A DNA stretch of 28,854 bases from contig WIXG01000653.1 of the NCBI GenBank assembly GCA_009869945.1, forward strand, positions 1 to 28,854, written 5' to 3'. The notes beneath the pieces are model-generated. The model was given only the letters and a program-made list of their open reading frames with translations. It searched no databases and was not told the DNA's origin. Positions 18,990-27,900 of the stretch are shown piece after piece. The stretch is from Mesaphorura yosii (taxonomy: Eukaryota > Arthropoda > Collembola > Poduromorpha > Tullbergiidae). Both the position numbers and the translations under genes were made by a program. Within the stretch, counting starts at the first letter, position 1, and every line of letters starts with the position of its first letter.

Positions 18990-19867
18990 CACTAAGCGTC
19001 AAGCGTGGCACTTCCAGCATTGAAGGAATTATAGCGAGTGCTACGTGGTAACACGTATATTCCATTGCAGGGACTTTTTAGCTCATGCACGACGTGGAGT
19101 TGCAATTTCATTCCGAATTAGAAATTTTTAATCGGTGAAGCATATTGAAAGAAACAACAATTACGGGTGAAATAGCAAACAAATAATTTGAAAGCTCAAA
19201 GGATTGTATTTTAATTAAAATTGCCTTGACCTTCACGGTCTTTGAATTTTTGAACGAAATTTTAATTACAAAGTCCAAGGTTTGCCTGACCCTTCTTTGC
19301 AGCTTTTAAGATATTGAGCATCGATCTGACCTCGTGAATTTCTGAGCATCAGTGTTCAGTTTTAACCAACCTAGGCAATCTAACAGCAGCGATTCTATGA
19401 ATGCGCGTCAATGTCAATTCCGCTGGAAGCGAAAAACAACCTGACTCGATGTTTACTACTGGAATTACTAGAATTCCATGCATTTTATACTAGAAACCAT
19501 TGATTTCGTACTGGAATTTTGGTACTTGCAAAGTAACTTTGCTGCTCTTGTTATATTCTGTTTGTTTGTCTGTTTTGTTCGTCACGTGCTGTATAAATGG
19601 CTGAATGCTTGATTTATGAAAATTCATTGAAACCTGACGCTCAATGCTCGAAAGTATGAAAGTAGTCTGGATTTTTGAGAATGACTGACTTGCCTTTTAT
19701 TCAATAAGAAACGTCATCACGATTCCACTTTGATCTAATGACTAATGGATCCATTAAGCAGGCGGTTCTTTGATTTGGTTACTGACCTCAAAAGCAAGGA
19801 CAATATTTACTACAATACACTGTCTTCTTTTGCCTGTTGAACACCTCAGTCAAGTTAAAGTGGCACG
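18990..19867. other. Divergent spacer between two chemoreceptor genes
   Basis: Very AT-rich, with TTTTAATTAAAATT near 19209 and ATTTTAATTAC near 19260. The words TTGCCTTGACCTTC and TTTGCCTGACCCTTC lie about 60 bp apart, possibly a decayed repeat. A minus-strand frame (19065-18900) overlaps the 5' end of the left receptor but has no recognisable content. Confidence 0.35.
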
Positions 19868-21074
19868 ATGCCCCTTTTGGAGACCAAGACGCTGGTCTTC
19901 ATCGAAGGAGCCCTCAAACTCGCCAGGAGCATCGGACTCACACCACTCAGAATTGACGTTCGCGCTCGCAAATTTAAAATATGCGAATCGAGAGGGATTT
20001 GGTGGGCAACCAGGGCTAATACGGTCCTGGCTTGCATCGGACAAGTGGTCCTACTGACTTTAACGTGGGTTTCGACTGATTTGGTGGTCGAAGACAGGGT
20101 TTCTCCTTCGCTGTTCATATTCTTGCTGCTGGGTTCGGTCCTGCTACCATATTGCATATATCTCGAGTATTTGCTGAGCTGGGGCAGCGACGTGCCGCCG
20201 TACGGACTCAATTCCTTGATTGCGTTGTTCGATAGCATTCAAGAGATGAAATCTGACAGAAGCGACGATCTGAGGACAGGTGTAAAACTACGCCAAACTC
20301 TGCGGATTGTGAGTGCTCTCGTGCTTCGAGGGCGGTTCGTATTTCTGGCCGTTATTTTCGAAGGAAGTATTAGTAATTTTCCTTGAGTGTACGAAACGTG
20401 TGGAGCAGGTCAGTCGTTTTGAGTTCCCGGAGCACTTTCCGTTGGTCGCCACGATTTTGACCTGCTTGCTGTGCGCCTATGAACTCAACTGCGCCTACAT
20501 CTCGGTGAATTTCATGTTCACAGCCTTCATAACTATCTACTGGTATTACGGGTATATCATGCGCAATAAATTAGGAATTTCGGCCTGTCAGAACGCGGAT
20601 CGTGTGATTCATATCTACCGCAGCTTGTACATGGTCCTCAATTTATTCGTGGAGTGGGGGTGGTATCTGCTGCCAGGCGGTGAGCTGGTTTCACTTATTG
20701 TGTCCCCTCTTGGGCTCTACCATGAATGCGGATTTCGTGGCAGTACTTTCGAACGACTCCTGTCAGCATGTGTTAGTGCAGAAGGCGCCTTCTTCTCCAC
20801 GTACTTACTCCATGTTTTCGGAAAACTGTACGCGGTATCGGAGAACTTCCTCTGCGAGCTGGACTGTAGCTGCGGACCAATACACCAATACCCCGGTAGA
20901 GGCAGAAGGCAGCGAACGGAGTGGGAGATTCAGAGGAGGGTTGTCAGATCTTTGCGGCCCTTCAGAGTGTACATGAGCTCGCTGTACGTCGTTGACACAA
21001 CAAGTTCTGTAGAATATTGGGATGTGGTCGTTGATAAAGCCATTACGCTTTTGTGTTTATTTCCTTCGTCTTAA
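19868..21074 (+). CDS. Seven-helix chemoreceptor, reading frame broken near TM3 (frameshift or odd intron)
   Basis: The first block (19868 to about 20360) encodes the N-terminus (PLLETKTLVFIEGALKLARS), TM1 and TM2, YLLSWGSDVP, then TLRIVSALVLRGRFVFLAVI, which looks like TM3, and stops at 20386. The second block, one frame over, runs from about 20390 to TAA at 21074 with FEFPEHFPLVATILTCLLCA, further helices, SLRPFRVYMSSLYVVD and the last helix. Read as one gene with a single-base shift, it is about 401 residues, normal for the family. Alternatively, a phase-0 intron 20309-20408 (GTGAGT to GGAGCAG, poor pyrimidine tract) gives 368 residues but removes most of TM3. I favour a recent frameshift (pseudogene or assembly error). 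It is the closest relative of the deleted copy at 7917-8552. Confidence 0.65.
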
Positions 21075-21575
21075 TAAGGGTCTATAATCAAAATACGTGT
21101 ATGAAGCTGGTTAGTGTTAGAAATTATTGCGTTGGAATTAAGAATTGGATCGTTGTAGCTTTAAGTTGATTTATCTATCGTTATAGTGATCTCGCAATCA
21201 TTGTTGTGGTACCTTTTGGCATTTTGGCTCTATTCTTTGTCTCAGTTCTGGTTCCATTGTATTCAAGTTCAATGTTCAACGGTCACTAACGAGGGCTATA
21301 ATCTGTGTCATCACATACCTGAATTTAGCACGTTATGGTGTAGAATTAAAACGACAAAAGCTTGTGTGATTAAAATAATTAAAAGAATACACCACTATTG
21401 TCGCAATTATGCAAGGGATGACCGCATGACATTGCAGATCACATTACCGATGTCGAATGCATCTCGTGAGTACGGCTGAAAGTCTGGACATTCCTGTTCT
21501 GGACATCGCCATTGCAGATTGCAGAGACAGGAGCGTAAGCCAAGCAAGAAAAAGACGTGATCGCTGTTCGACACA
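21075..21575. other. Intergenic, upstream of OBP-like gene B
   Basis: No supported gene. No TATAAA was found close to the ATG at 21576, unlike OBP-like genes A and C. Confidence 0.35.
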
Positions 21576-22800
21576 ATGCAGAAAGTTTCGTCTTCCAAAT
21601 GGCCGAGCATTTTCTTGGCGCTCGGTGTGCTCGTATTCACTGGCGTAATCGTAAGTCGAATAGAATATTGTGGCAAAGCTGATTTGGACCTGCTTCGACT
21701 TTGAATTGACCAAAGGTTTTAATTTTTAAACAGGAATTCGGTGGAGCAGCCGACGACGAAGGCCGTGACGGTGACAATGCTGACTGTTCTCAGCTATCGG
21801 GCCTGATGCCAATCATAGCTCCAGCTGTCATAAAATGCATGCCGAGAGAGGCGCTAGCGGGTGTCGGCGGAGGCAACCTCGGACCACGAATCAACGTAAG
21901 TAAAGTCACTCGAATGTCGATTGCCACCAATTCAAATGAATGATATTTGAAATAGAATTTCACACTTTTGTATTGCAGTGCATGGGCAAATGTCTGTTCA
22001 CCGAACTGGGCGTTTTCGGTTCTGACGGGCAGCTGAATTTCACATCTGCCATTGCGTTCGTGCAGAAAGCTTTCCCAAATGCTTTGTCTGGCGGTGGTGG
22101 TGGTGGCAGCAACAACAACGGGCAAAGCATGCAGAAGTGTCTGGAGCTGACAATTGACTTCAAGCCTGATGAGCCATCGTGCGAAAGTTACGGACCCTTT
22201 TTCCAGTGTCTGATGAGTCGCATGTCAGAGCGCATGGGACCGAAGGCTCGGCAATGTTTGGGCAGAATGACCGGTGGCTCAAATGGTCCACTTTCAGGAG
22301 TGTTGAACATTGTAGGCTCCACGGTATCCAACGGAATGGGGGTCGTCACGGGTCAAACTCAGGCTAAAAATCGAGTAGGAAGTGGAGGAAGCGATTTTGG
22401 TGGCCTCTTAAGCGGCGGTGGAGGACTCGGAAACCTGTTGGGTCGTGGCGGTGGAGGAGGTGGAGGGCTCGGTGCCTTACTGGGGCGTGGTGGAGGAGGC
22501 GGATTAAGTAGACTTTTAGGTGGTGAAGGTGGTGGAGGGCTCGGTGCCTTACTGGGGCGTGGTGGAGGAGGCGGATTAAGTGAACTTTTAGGTGGTGAAG
22601 GTGGTGGAGGACTGGGGCGTCTCCTTGGTGGTGGTGCAGGTGGATTGAGCGGCCTTCTCGGGCGTGATGGCGCAGGAGGTGGCCTGGCTGGGCTGTTGGG
22701 CGGCAATGGTACCTCTAGTGGTTTGCTTGGAGGTGGAGAAAATGGTGGTGGAATGCTGACTAGAATCTTGGGCAGAGGAGGAATTGGTAATAGAATATAG
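21576..22800 (+). CDS. OBP-like secreted protein B with repetitive glycine/leucine-rich tail
   Basis: Exons 21576-21650, 21734-21895 and 21979-22800 (two 83-nt phase-0 introns, GTAAGT/ACAG and GTAAGT/GCAG) encode 352 residues. Exon 1 is the hydrophobic core of a signal peptide (SIFLALGVLVFTGVI). A short acidic segment precedes cysteines at 43, 60, 80, 84, 133, 147, 156 and 172. C80-x3-C84, LGVFGSDGQLNF and C147-x8-C156 (SYGPFFQC) match the OBP framework and paralogs A and C almost residue for residue. From about 200 onward the tail repeats GGLGxLLG-type units, including two near-identical 24-residue repeats. The second intron sits exactly between the RIN motif and C80, as in A and C, showing descent from one ancestor. 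A secreted ligand-binding domain with a sticky or matrix tail is an inference. Confidence 0.88.
22462..22605 (+). repeat. 72-bp tandem repeat, two near-identical copies in OBP-like B tail
   Basis: Units 22462-22533 and 22534-22605 each encode a 24-residue Gly/Leu block (GGLGALLGRGGGGGLS, R or E, LLGGEGG). The clearest difference is AGTAGACTT versus AGTGAACTT, changing Arg to Glu. A more decayed third unit follows to about 22675. This is evidence of recent in-frame duplication. Confidence 0.8.
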
Positions 22801-22881
22801 CATGCATCTGTTGGACATTAAGGAGCTTGTCAGTGATCTCGCCCATTGGACAAACCTTTCAATGAGTTGTGCGAAGTACTG

Positions 22882-22887
22882 AATAAA
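22882..22887 (+). terminator. Poly(A) signal of OBP-like gene B
   Basis: AATAAA about 80 nt past the stop codon at 22800. Confidence 0.6.
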
Positions 22888-23052
22888 AATCAAGAACCAG
22901 AACACATGTGGATCCAAATAATTTATTTTTGCCAATCAAGATTGTGACAATCAGTGTAATTATTCACAGTGTTCAGATAAAAGTGCATTTACAGCAATGA
23001 TCAAAAATAATGAATGTACAATTTATAAAGATTTAACGGCTCTGTGCTAATG

Positions 23053-24350
23053 TCATTCTTTAATCTTTTGCCTACTTGCTCTATGTTCCCGCAGGGCCTG
23101 TCTGACGATAAAGTTAAGACCGTCAGTACATGCGAACGGCCTCTCATTGGTATGAGTCGCCATGTGAGTTTTGAAAGAATATGAATGGGAAAATGCTGCT
23201 GCGCAGAAAGCACATTTGTAGGGTTTCTCACCAATATGAGTTCTTTCGTGGATGAGGATGTCAGATGAGTCGCTGAAGGATTTTTCGCAAAACTGACATG
23301 CGTACGGTCGTAGATTCGTGTGCACTCTCCTTTCATGTATAGTGCCGCGTCCGGATTGGCGGAAAGTCGCTTGGCAGTAGGTACTTTTGAACGGTTTCTC
23401 GCCAGTGTGGATCCTTACGTGCACTCGGAGGGTGCCTAGATCAGCAAATGATTTGTCACAGAATTTGCATTTGAATGGTTGTTCTCCAATATGAGCTCGT
23501 ATGTGGTCATCGTGTTTGTCTCTAGTGAAGAATCCCTTGCCACAATATGTGCATGAATACTTCAGATCACTGGAATGAAACGATTCATGTTGTTTATTGT
23601 CGATTTCACGAGCCAAGTATCTAATCAAACGTACCGCTGCTTTTGATCAGGATGAGCTTTGCTCGTGTGAATTGCCAACTGCTACTGCTTTCTGAATTTT
23701 TCTGAGCAAAACTTGCAGTGGTGTGGCTTTTCTCCCCGATGAACAGCTCGGCAGTGACCTAAAACTCCGGCTTTTGAGGCATATTTGTTGCTGGCAGAAG
23801 GGACATTTGTGCGTTGGCGCAGATTAACTGCTATAATTATTTTGGAGAGGTTCATGCGATGAACGCGTACTCGGAGGCGCTTTGGGCAAAAGTCTGGAAC
23901 AATCACGCAAACAGCCGTGAATAACTCATGAAGTCGTTTAAATTGAAATGAAAACACAATTACCTTTTGTGGCTAACGACGAAACGGATGAATTCATTCC
24001 CGTTTTTCGTTCGTATGATGCGTCCGAATGTGCGTTTGAAGGGTTCAGGGAGGTGGTGAATGCTGGTGGGTATAATCAGCACATGTGTGGCTTCTCACCA
24101 GTGTGGATCAACTCGTGTGTTCGTCGATTAGTGGTTCGGGTGAAGAATTTGGGGCAATATCTGCAAGCGTACGATCGTTCTTTCGTGTAATTCCTTACAT
24201 GGACCTGAAAATGCTGATTCTGAACAAAACCTTTGCCACAGTATTGACATTTGTACTATCTTTCACCGGTGTGAAGAGATTCATGCTCTCTCGGTACTGA
24301 TCTGTCTCGAACGATATATCACACTGCTTGAACCAGAGCGAAACAAGGAG
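23053..24350 (-). pseudogene. Decayed multi-finger C2H2 zinc-finger gene
   Basis: On the minus strand, finger sequences run the whole length. The right part (about 24350-24080) has YKCQYCGKGF and YACRYCPKFF with HTGEKP linkers, but in-frame TAG and TGA codons (GER-stop-YKC, HMC-stop). A middle finger (KCPFCQQ ... GHCRAVHRGEKP) needs a frameshift near 23800. The next finger (CKFCSEKFRKQ-stop-QLAIH) has an in-frame TAG at about 23689. A plausible intron, 23634-23570 (GTACGT to TTCATTCCAG), leads into a still-open 3' part to the stop at 23053. That part has good fingers (YSCTYC, FKCKFC, YACQFC, YKCAFC), one with the first Cys changed to Ser (FKSTYC) and a last one missing a Cys. At least three stops and one frameshift mean a full-length DNA-binding protein cannot be made. 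Confidence 0.75.
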
Positions 24351-24917
24351 TGCATGATTACCTGATTGTCTAAAATTACTAATTACTGGTATGGTTATTG
24401 ATTTCTAACAGCCTTCGTGAATTTCAAGAGTGTGCTGCGCGGAACTGGAACAAAATTTAAGCTGAAACTGAAAGCTTTGAATCTTGAATTTGCGTAACTT
24501 AATTTCGACATGAATTAAGTAAGAGGCCCCTGCAAGAACTTAATCCCAAATACCGGGCCTTATTTTGTAAACTCAGTTGTTGTTGTTGACTGTTGCTTGT
24601 GCAATCCTTAAGTCCCTCGTTGAGCGCTGTTTCGCCAATCCCCAGCACAAGCATGAAGGCCCCGCGTCCCTCAAGTGCTCAAGTCCAAGTGAACAAGATT
24701 GAATTTATTGCTGATTTGATAGGTTGTCAAAGAGCCTCAGACTCAGGTCGCTTTATAAATTACAGCTCAGCCGAACATTATTAATGTAAGAATAATAGTC
24801 AGTCGTACTTAACATACAGGTTAGAGCTAAAAAGTTTAGGTATAATCCAAGATCGCAAGAATAAGAATCCATCGCTCCATCCCTTCGTTGCGAATAATTC
24901 AAATCTTATATATCTAT
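24351..24917. other. Intergenic, no supported gene
   Basis: Spacer between the zinc-finger pseudogene and the DNAJC2 poly(A) signal. Nothing recognisable. Confidence 0.35.
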
Positions 24918-24923
24918 TTTATT
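24918..24923 (-). terminator. Poly(A) signal of DNAJC2
   Basis: AATAAA on the minus strand, 27 nt past the DNAJC2 stop codon at 24950. Confidence 0.6.
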
Positions 24924-24949
24924 ATTGAATCAGCTAGGCAGGGCTACGG

Positions 24950-26857
24950 TTAAGAGCGAACGCTGTCCATGGCTGCTTTCTTGGCTTTCACGAGTGCCGC
25001 CAACTCCTTGAATCGGACCATGCATTCCTTCTTACTCCTACCAGGCACACAAGCGGCCACGAGTCCCCAGCGATCAGGTTCCTTTGCTGAATAAGTCTTG
25101 AGCGCCTGCTCTAGTAATTTTTGCTCCTCGGTAGTCCAGGGCTTTGATTCTGCGCCTGTGCCGTTGCAGTTCTCCGGTTTCTCGGGCTGAGGTCGAGGCT
25201 TGGCACTTGCAGATTCGGGGACGTCGGGGAATCTGGTGCTCTCTTCAGCCTCGGCAGGAACTGCCTTGTGCGTCTTCTCGAATATCGCGAATGCTTGCTC
25301 GTTTGCCACCTTCTTCATCGAATTCTTTGAGAAATCGGAAGCCTTCATATCCTTTGCCTTGGCCAATATTTGTTTCGCTGTTCGCTTCTTGGTCGTACTC
25401 CCTTCAGGGGCGTGTTGGTGTAGAAAATTGGCAATGACCTCCCATCGTTGATTGGTTCCAGCGGGAAACAGATTCACGGCTTTGATCAGCAGACTAAGCT
25501 CGTCTGGGTTCCAATCCTGCTCGGATTTACTTCCTGTGCTCGTGTGATCACCCGCGTCGTTGCGAAGGGAAGCTGCCTTTGTACTCTCCTCCTTTTCTTT
25601 TTCGATCTTCTCTGTCACTGCAGACACTTGTTCCTGGAACACAGTTTTGGCATCGTCGAAGCTCAGCTTCGCCAGCTTTTCGTTCAGTGTCTGGAGATCA
25701 TCGCTGCTGAGAATTTCACACAAATGCTCGATGCTGGCCATATTTTCCAGTTCCTCAGTCCTGTTTGAGCTGAAGTAATTTAAGTCTTTACAGATTGTGC
25801 GTAAAGTTTTGCGTTCCTTTTTCAGCATTTTCTTCTGTAACTCCTTTTCTTTCTTCATGGCCAGTTCTTGCTCTCTTGCCAACGCCTCCTCCTTCTCACG
25901 TTCAAGTCTGGCCTTCTCGTTCACTTCATCAAGCAGCCTTTGCTCCTCCAACTGCTTCTGTCGCATCAAATTTTGCTTGGCCTCTTTCACTTCCAGTTTC
26001 CTTTGCTTCTCTTCGTCTTTGAATCTGGGCACTCTGAAGTCCAAATCGTACGCAGCCTGAACCACACCACGGATTCGAGCCATTTCTTCCTTCTTCAGCT
26101 TTGCTCTGGCCAGTTTGTTCTGCTTGTCGATCCATCGGCGCTCTTCACGATACTGGCCCTTTTCCTTCTCCTCTTCGTCCAGGTACGAATACTCACGCCA
26201 GGAGTCAAAATTAAACCAGAAATTGTAAAACTCGTCGACGTCCTCGCGGGAAGTGAACTCGTTCCCGAGAAAAGGGACTGGCTGAATGTTTGACCATCTT
26301 GCATTGGCAGCAAACCAATTCCCGTATACCTTGTAGAATTCTGACTCGCTTGCAATTTTCTTCGGTGGTGTAGAATTGTTGAATAGTGGATCCACTGAGT
26401 CGAACGAGCGTCGCTTCAAAGGTGTGCCAAGAATCTCCTGAGCTTTAACAATGCAGGCGAAATAATCTCCTTCAGGATTAATGGCTTGTCCGGCTCCTTG
26501 ACGTTTATCGGGATGGTGTTTAAGACATCTGATTCGGTAGGCTTTCTTAATATCTTCATCAGTGGCACGTATTCTGAGATGAGCCAGACCAAGAACAGCG
26601 TAATGGTCTTGATCCTTCCACTCGACTGGATTCAATCCTTCTAGGTAGATCTTGTCGTAGGTTTCTTCAGTCTCAGGAGGGATGCCGTAGGCTTGATCAA
26701 ATTCGATTCTGTGCTGGTGAATCAAGGCTTTTATCACAGCAAGAGCGAGAATTCCATATTCGTCAAGCGGTTTGAAGAGAATGTCCGAGAAAGTCGCCAC
26801 TGCCAGATACTTTGACTTCTCCCTTGGCATGGGATAATTTCGTTGGGCCATGGTCAT
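24950..26857 (-). CDS. DNAJC2: DNAJC2 / zuotin / MPP11, ribosome-associated J-protein with two SANT domains
   Basis: A single coding exon of 635 residues. The J domain spans about 84-155 (DHYAVLGLAH...), with the Hsp70-stimulating HPD at 115-117. A conserved zuotin block follows (FYNFWFNFDSWREYSYLDEE), then a long charged, coiled-coil-like ribosome-binding region at about 240-370. SANT1 is at 448 to about 500 (DWNPDELSLLIKAVNLFPAG) and SANT2 at about 573-622 (PWTTEEQKLLEQALKTY). By family, it pairs with an Hsp70-like partner at the ribosome exit tunnel to fold nascent chains, and can act in chromatin. The first 75 residues have no close match to the acidic N-terminus I know from vertebrates. 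The start is the ATG at 26857 (a second ATG is at 26851). Upstream the frame stays open to a splice acceptor, but the joined exon has an in-frame TGA and no ATG, so the upstream part is 5'UTR. Confidence 0.96.
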   Translation of the reverse strand: MTMAQRNYPMPREKSKYLAVATFSDILFKPLDEYGILALAVIKALIHQHRIEFDQAYGIPPETEETYDKIYLEGLNPVEWKDQDHYAVLGLAHLRIRATDEDIKKAYRIRCLKHHPDKRQGAGQAINPEGDYFACIVKAQEILGTPLKRRSFDSVDPLFNNSTPPKKIASESEFYKVYGNWFAANARWSNIQPVPFLGNEFTSREDVDEFYNFWFNFDSWREYSYLDEEEKEKGQYREERRWIDKQNKLARAKLKKEEMARIRGVVQAAYDLDFRVPRFKDEEKQRKLEVKEAKQNLMRQKQLEEQRLLDEVNEKARLEREKEEALAREQELAMKKEKELQKKMLKKERKTLRTICKDLNYFSSNRTEELENMASIEHLCEILSSDDLQTLNEKLAKLSFDDAKTVFQEQVSAVTEKIEKEKEESTKAASLRNDAGDHTSTGSKSEQDWNPDELSLLIKAVNLFPAGTNQRWEVIANFLHQHAPEGSTTKKRTAKQILAKAKDMKASDFSKNSMKKVANEQAFAIFEKTHKAVPAEAEESTRFPDVPESASAKPRPQPEKPENCNGTGAESKPWTTEEQKLLEQALKTYSAKEPDRWGLVAACVPGRSKKECMVRFKELAALVKAKKAAMDSVRS

Positions 26858-26961
26858 GGTCAGGAGTCGACGGAGCGAAGAGGAAAACGAATATTCAACG
26901 AGATTTGGGCGTTGAATCGGAGCAGCAGGAGGGAGTTCGATTGATGAAGTTGAGTCACGAC

Positions 26962-27036
26962 CTGAGGAGAGTATTTGTGTAAATACAAATTCTAGAATGA
27001 ATGAATAAAAACGGGACGGGTAATTTCCTTACTCAC
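26962..27036 (-). other. Putative 5'UTR intron of DNAJC2
   Basis: Donor GTGAGT at 27036-27031 and acceptor TCTCCTCAG ending at 26962 bound 75 nt, just upstream of the start codon. Size and signals match other introns in the window. Confidence 0.5.
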
Positions 27037-27815
27037 ATATATCCGGTTGGTTGATGCTTCAGTATAATTGCAAGTTATATAATTATCTTGGTTTCTCTTG
27101 TCTCCGCCTTATTTTACCATTTCCAACCGTGATTAGAATCCGTCGCTGGAACTTGATCTAAGTTTACTGACTGACGCTGACACTGCGCCTCTTAATACTT
27201 TAATTCAATTTCCTTTGCTGCAATTTCACCAAGAGTCCACATGGCTCGCTCTTTTCGTCCGGTGGTGCTGTGTTTCGAACCTGTAGCCCCGCTCGCCTGT
27301 ACTTTACTTGCATTTTGATGCATTGCATGGAGGCAAGGTGCGAACAAAGGAGGAATGACTCATGACTGCACATTGCAGGTTTTTGCAAATTGCAAATTGC
27401 AATTTTCAACCTACCCGTGATTCGGGTTGAGTACCAAATTAGTAGTCCCACAATGGCAAAATGTCATGTGATGGAGTTAAAGGATTCCATGAGACAGAGA
27501 TTGGCAATTTGCGTCACTAATTTACAAACACCTTTCCAGTAGTGTTTCACGCAACGTCATAATTTGTCTTCATTCTCGGATTGAATGGTCTTGTGACGGA
27601 TTTTTTGTTCTAGTTTTTACTTCAACAGGTTGCTCTTGTTAGACTGGAGTCTGGCTCTAGCACTTGTGGCAACGGACTTTGTTCGCAAGGTCGCTCGGCA
27701 CGTACCTTTGCTCCTACCATGCTTTGACGTCCTACCATCATTGCCAAGATGTTCAGGTACTGGTTTTGTTTTTAAAGAAGTGACTTGAAGCTGCAGTCAT
27801 GTGCACGTTTTCTGG
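27037..27815. other. Divergent intergenic region between DNAJC2 and OBP-like gene C
   Basis: No supported gene. Contains a short TTGCAAAT-type repeat (near 27376-27402) and one TGACTCA at 27356-27362. Confidence 0.35.
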
Positions 27816-27821
27816 TATAAA
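27816..27821 (+). promoter_or_regulatory. TATA box of OBP-like gene C
   Basis: TATAAA 85 bp before the ATG at 27901. Expected start near 27846. Confidence 0.6.
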
Positions 27822-27900
27822 TACCGTGGGATGACAGAATCTCGTAACAATCCGGCATTATTCGACCGCGGAGTCTTTACTATTTACTCGAAGATTTACA

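Noticed and set aside
22359..22706. Minus-strand proline-rich open frame opposite OBP-like gene B
   Set aside because: It is the complement of glycine codons (GGN gives NCC); no start context, no splice signals, and the plus strand is clearly coding.
23682..23700. TAG codon in a zinc finger in a readthrough-like context (CAG TAG CAG TTG)
   Set aside because: It resembles the known CAR-YYA readthrough context, but the same gene has at least two more in-frame stops, a frameshift and lost zinc ligands, so simple decay explains it better.
26951..26957. TGAGTCA site in the DNAJC2 5'UTR, and TGACTCA at 27356
   Set aside because: Single sites; their number is about what chance gives in this length of DNA.
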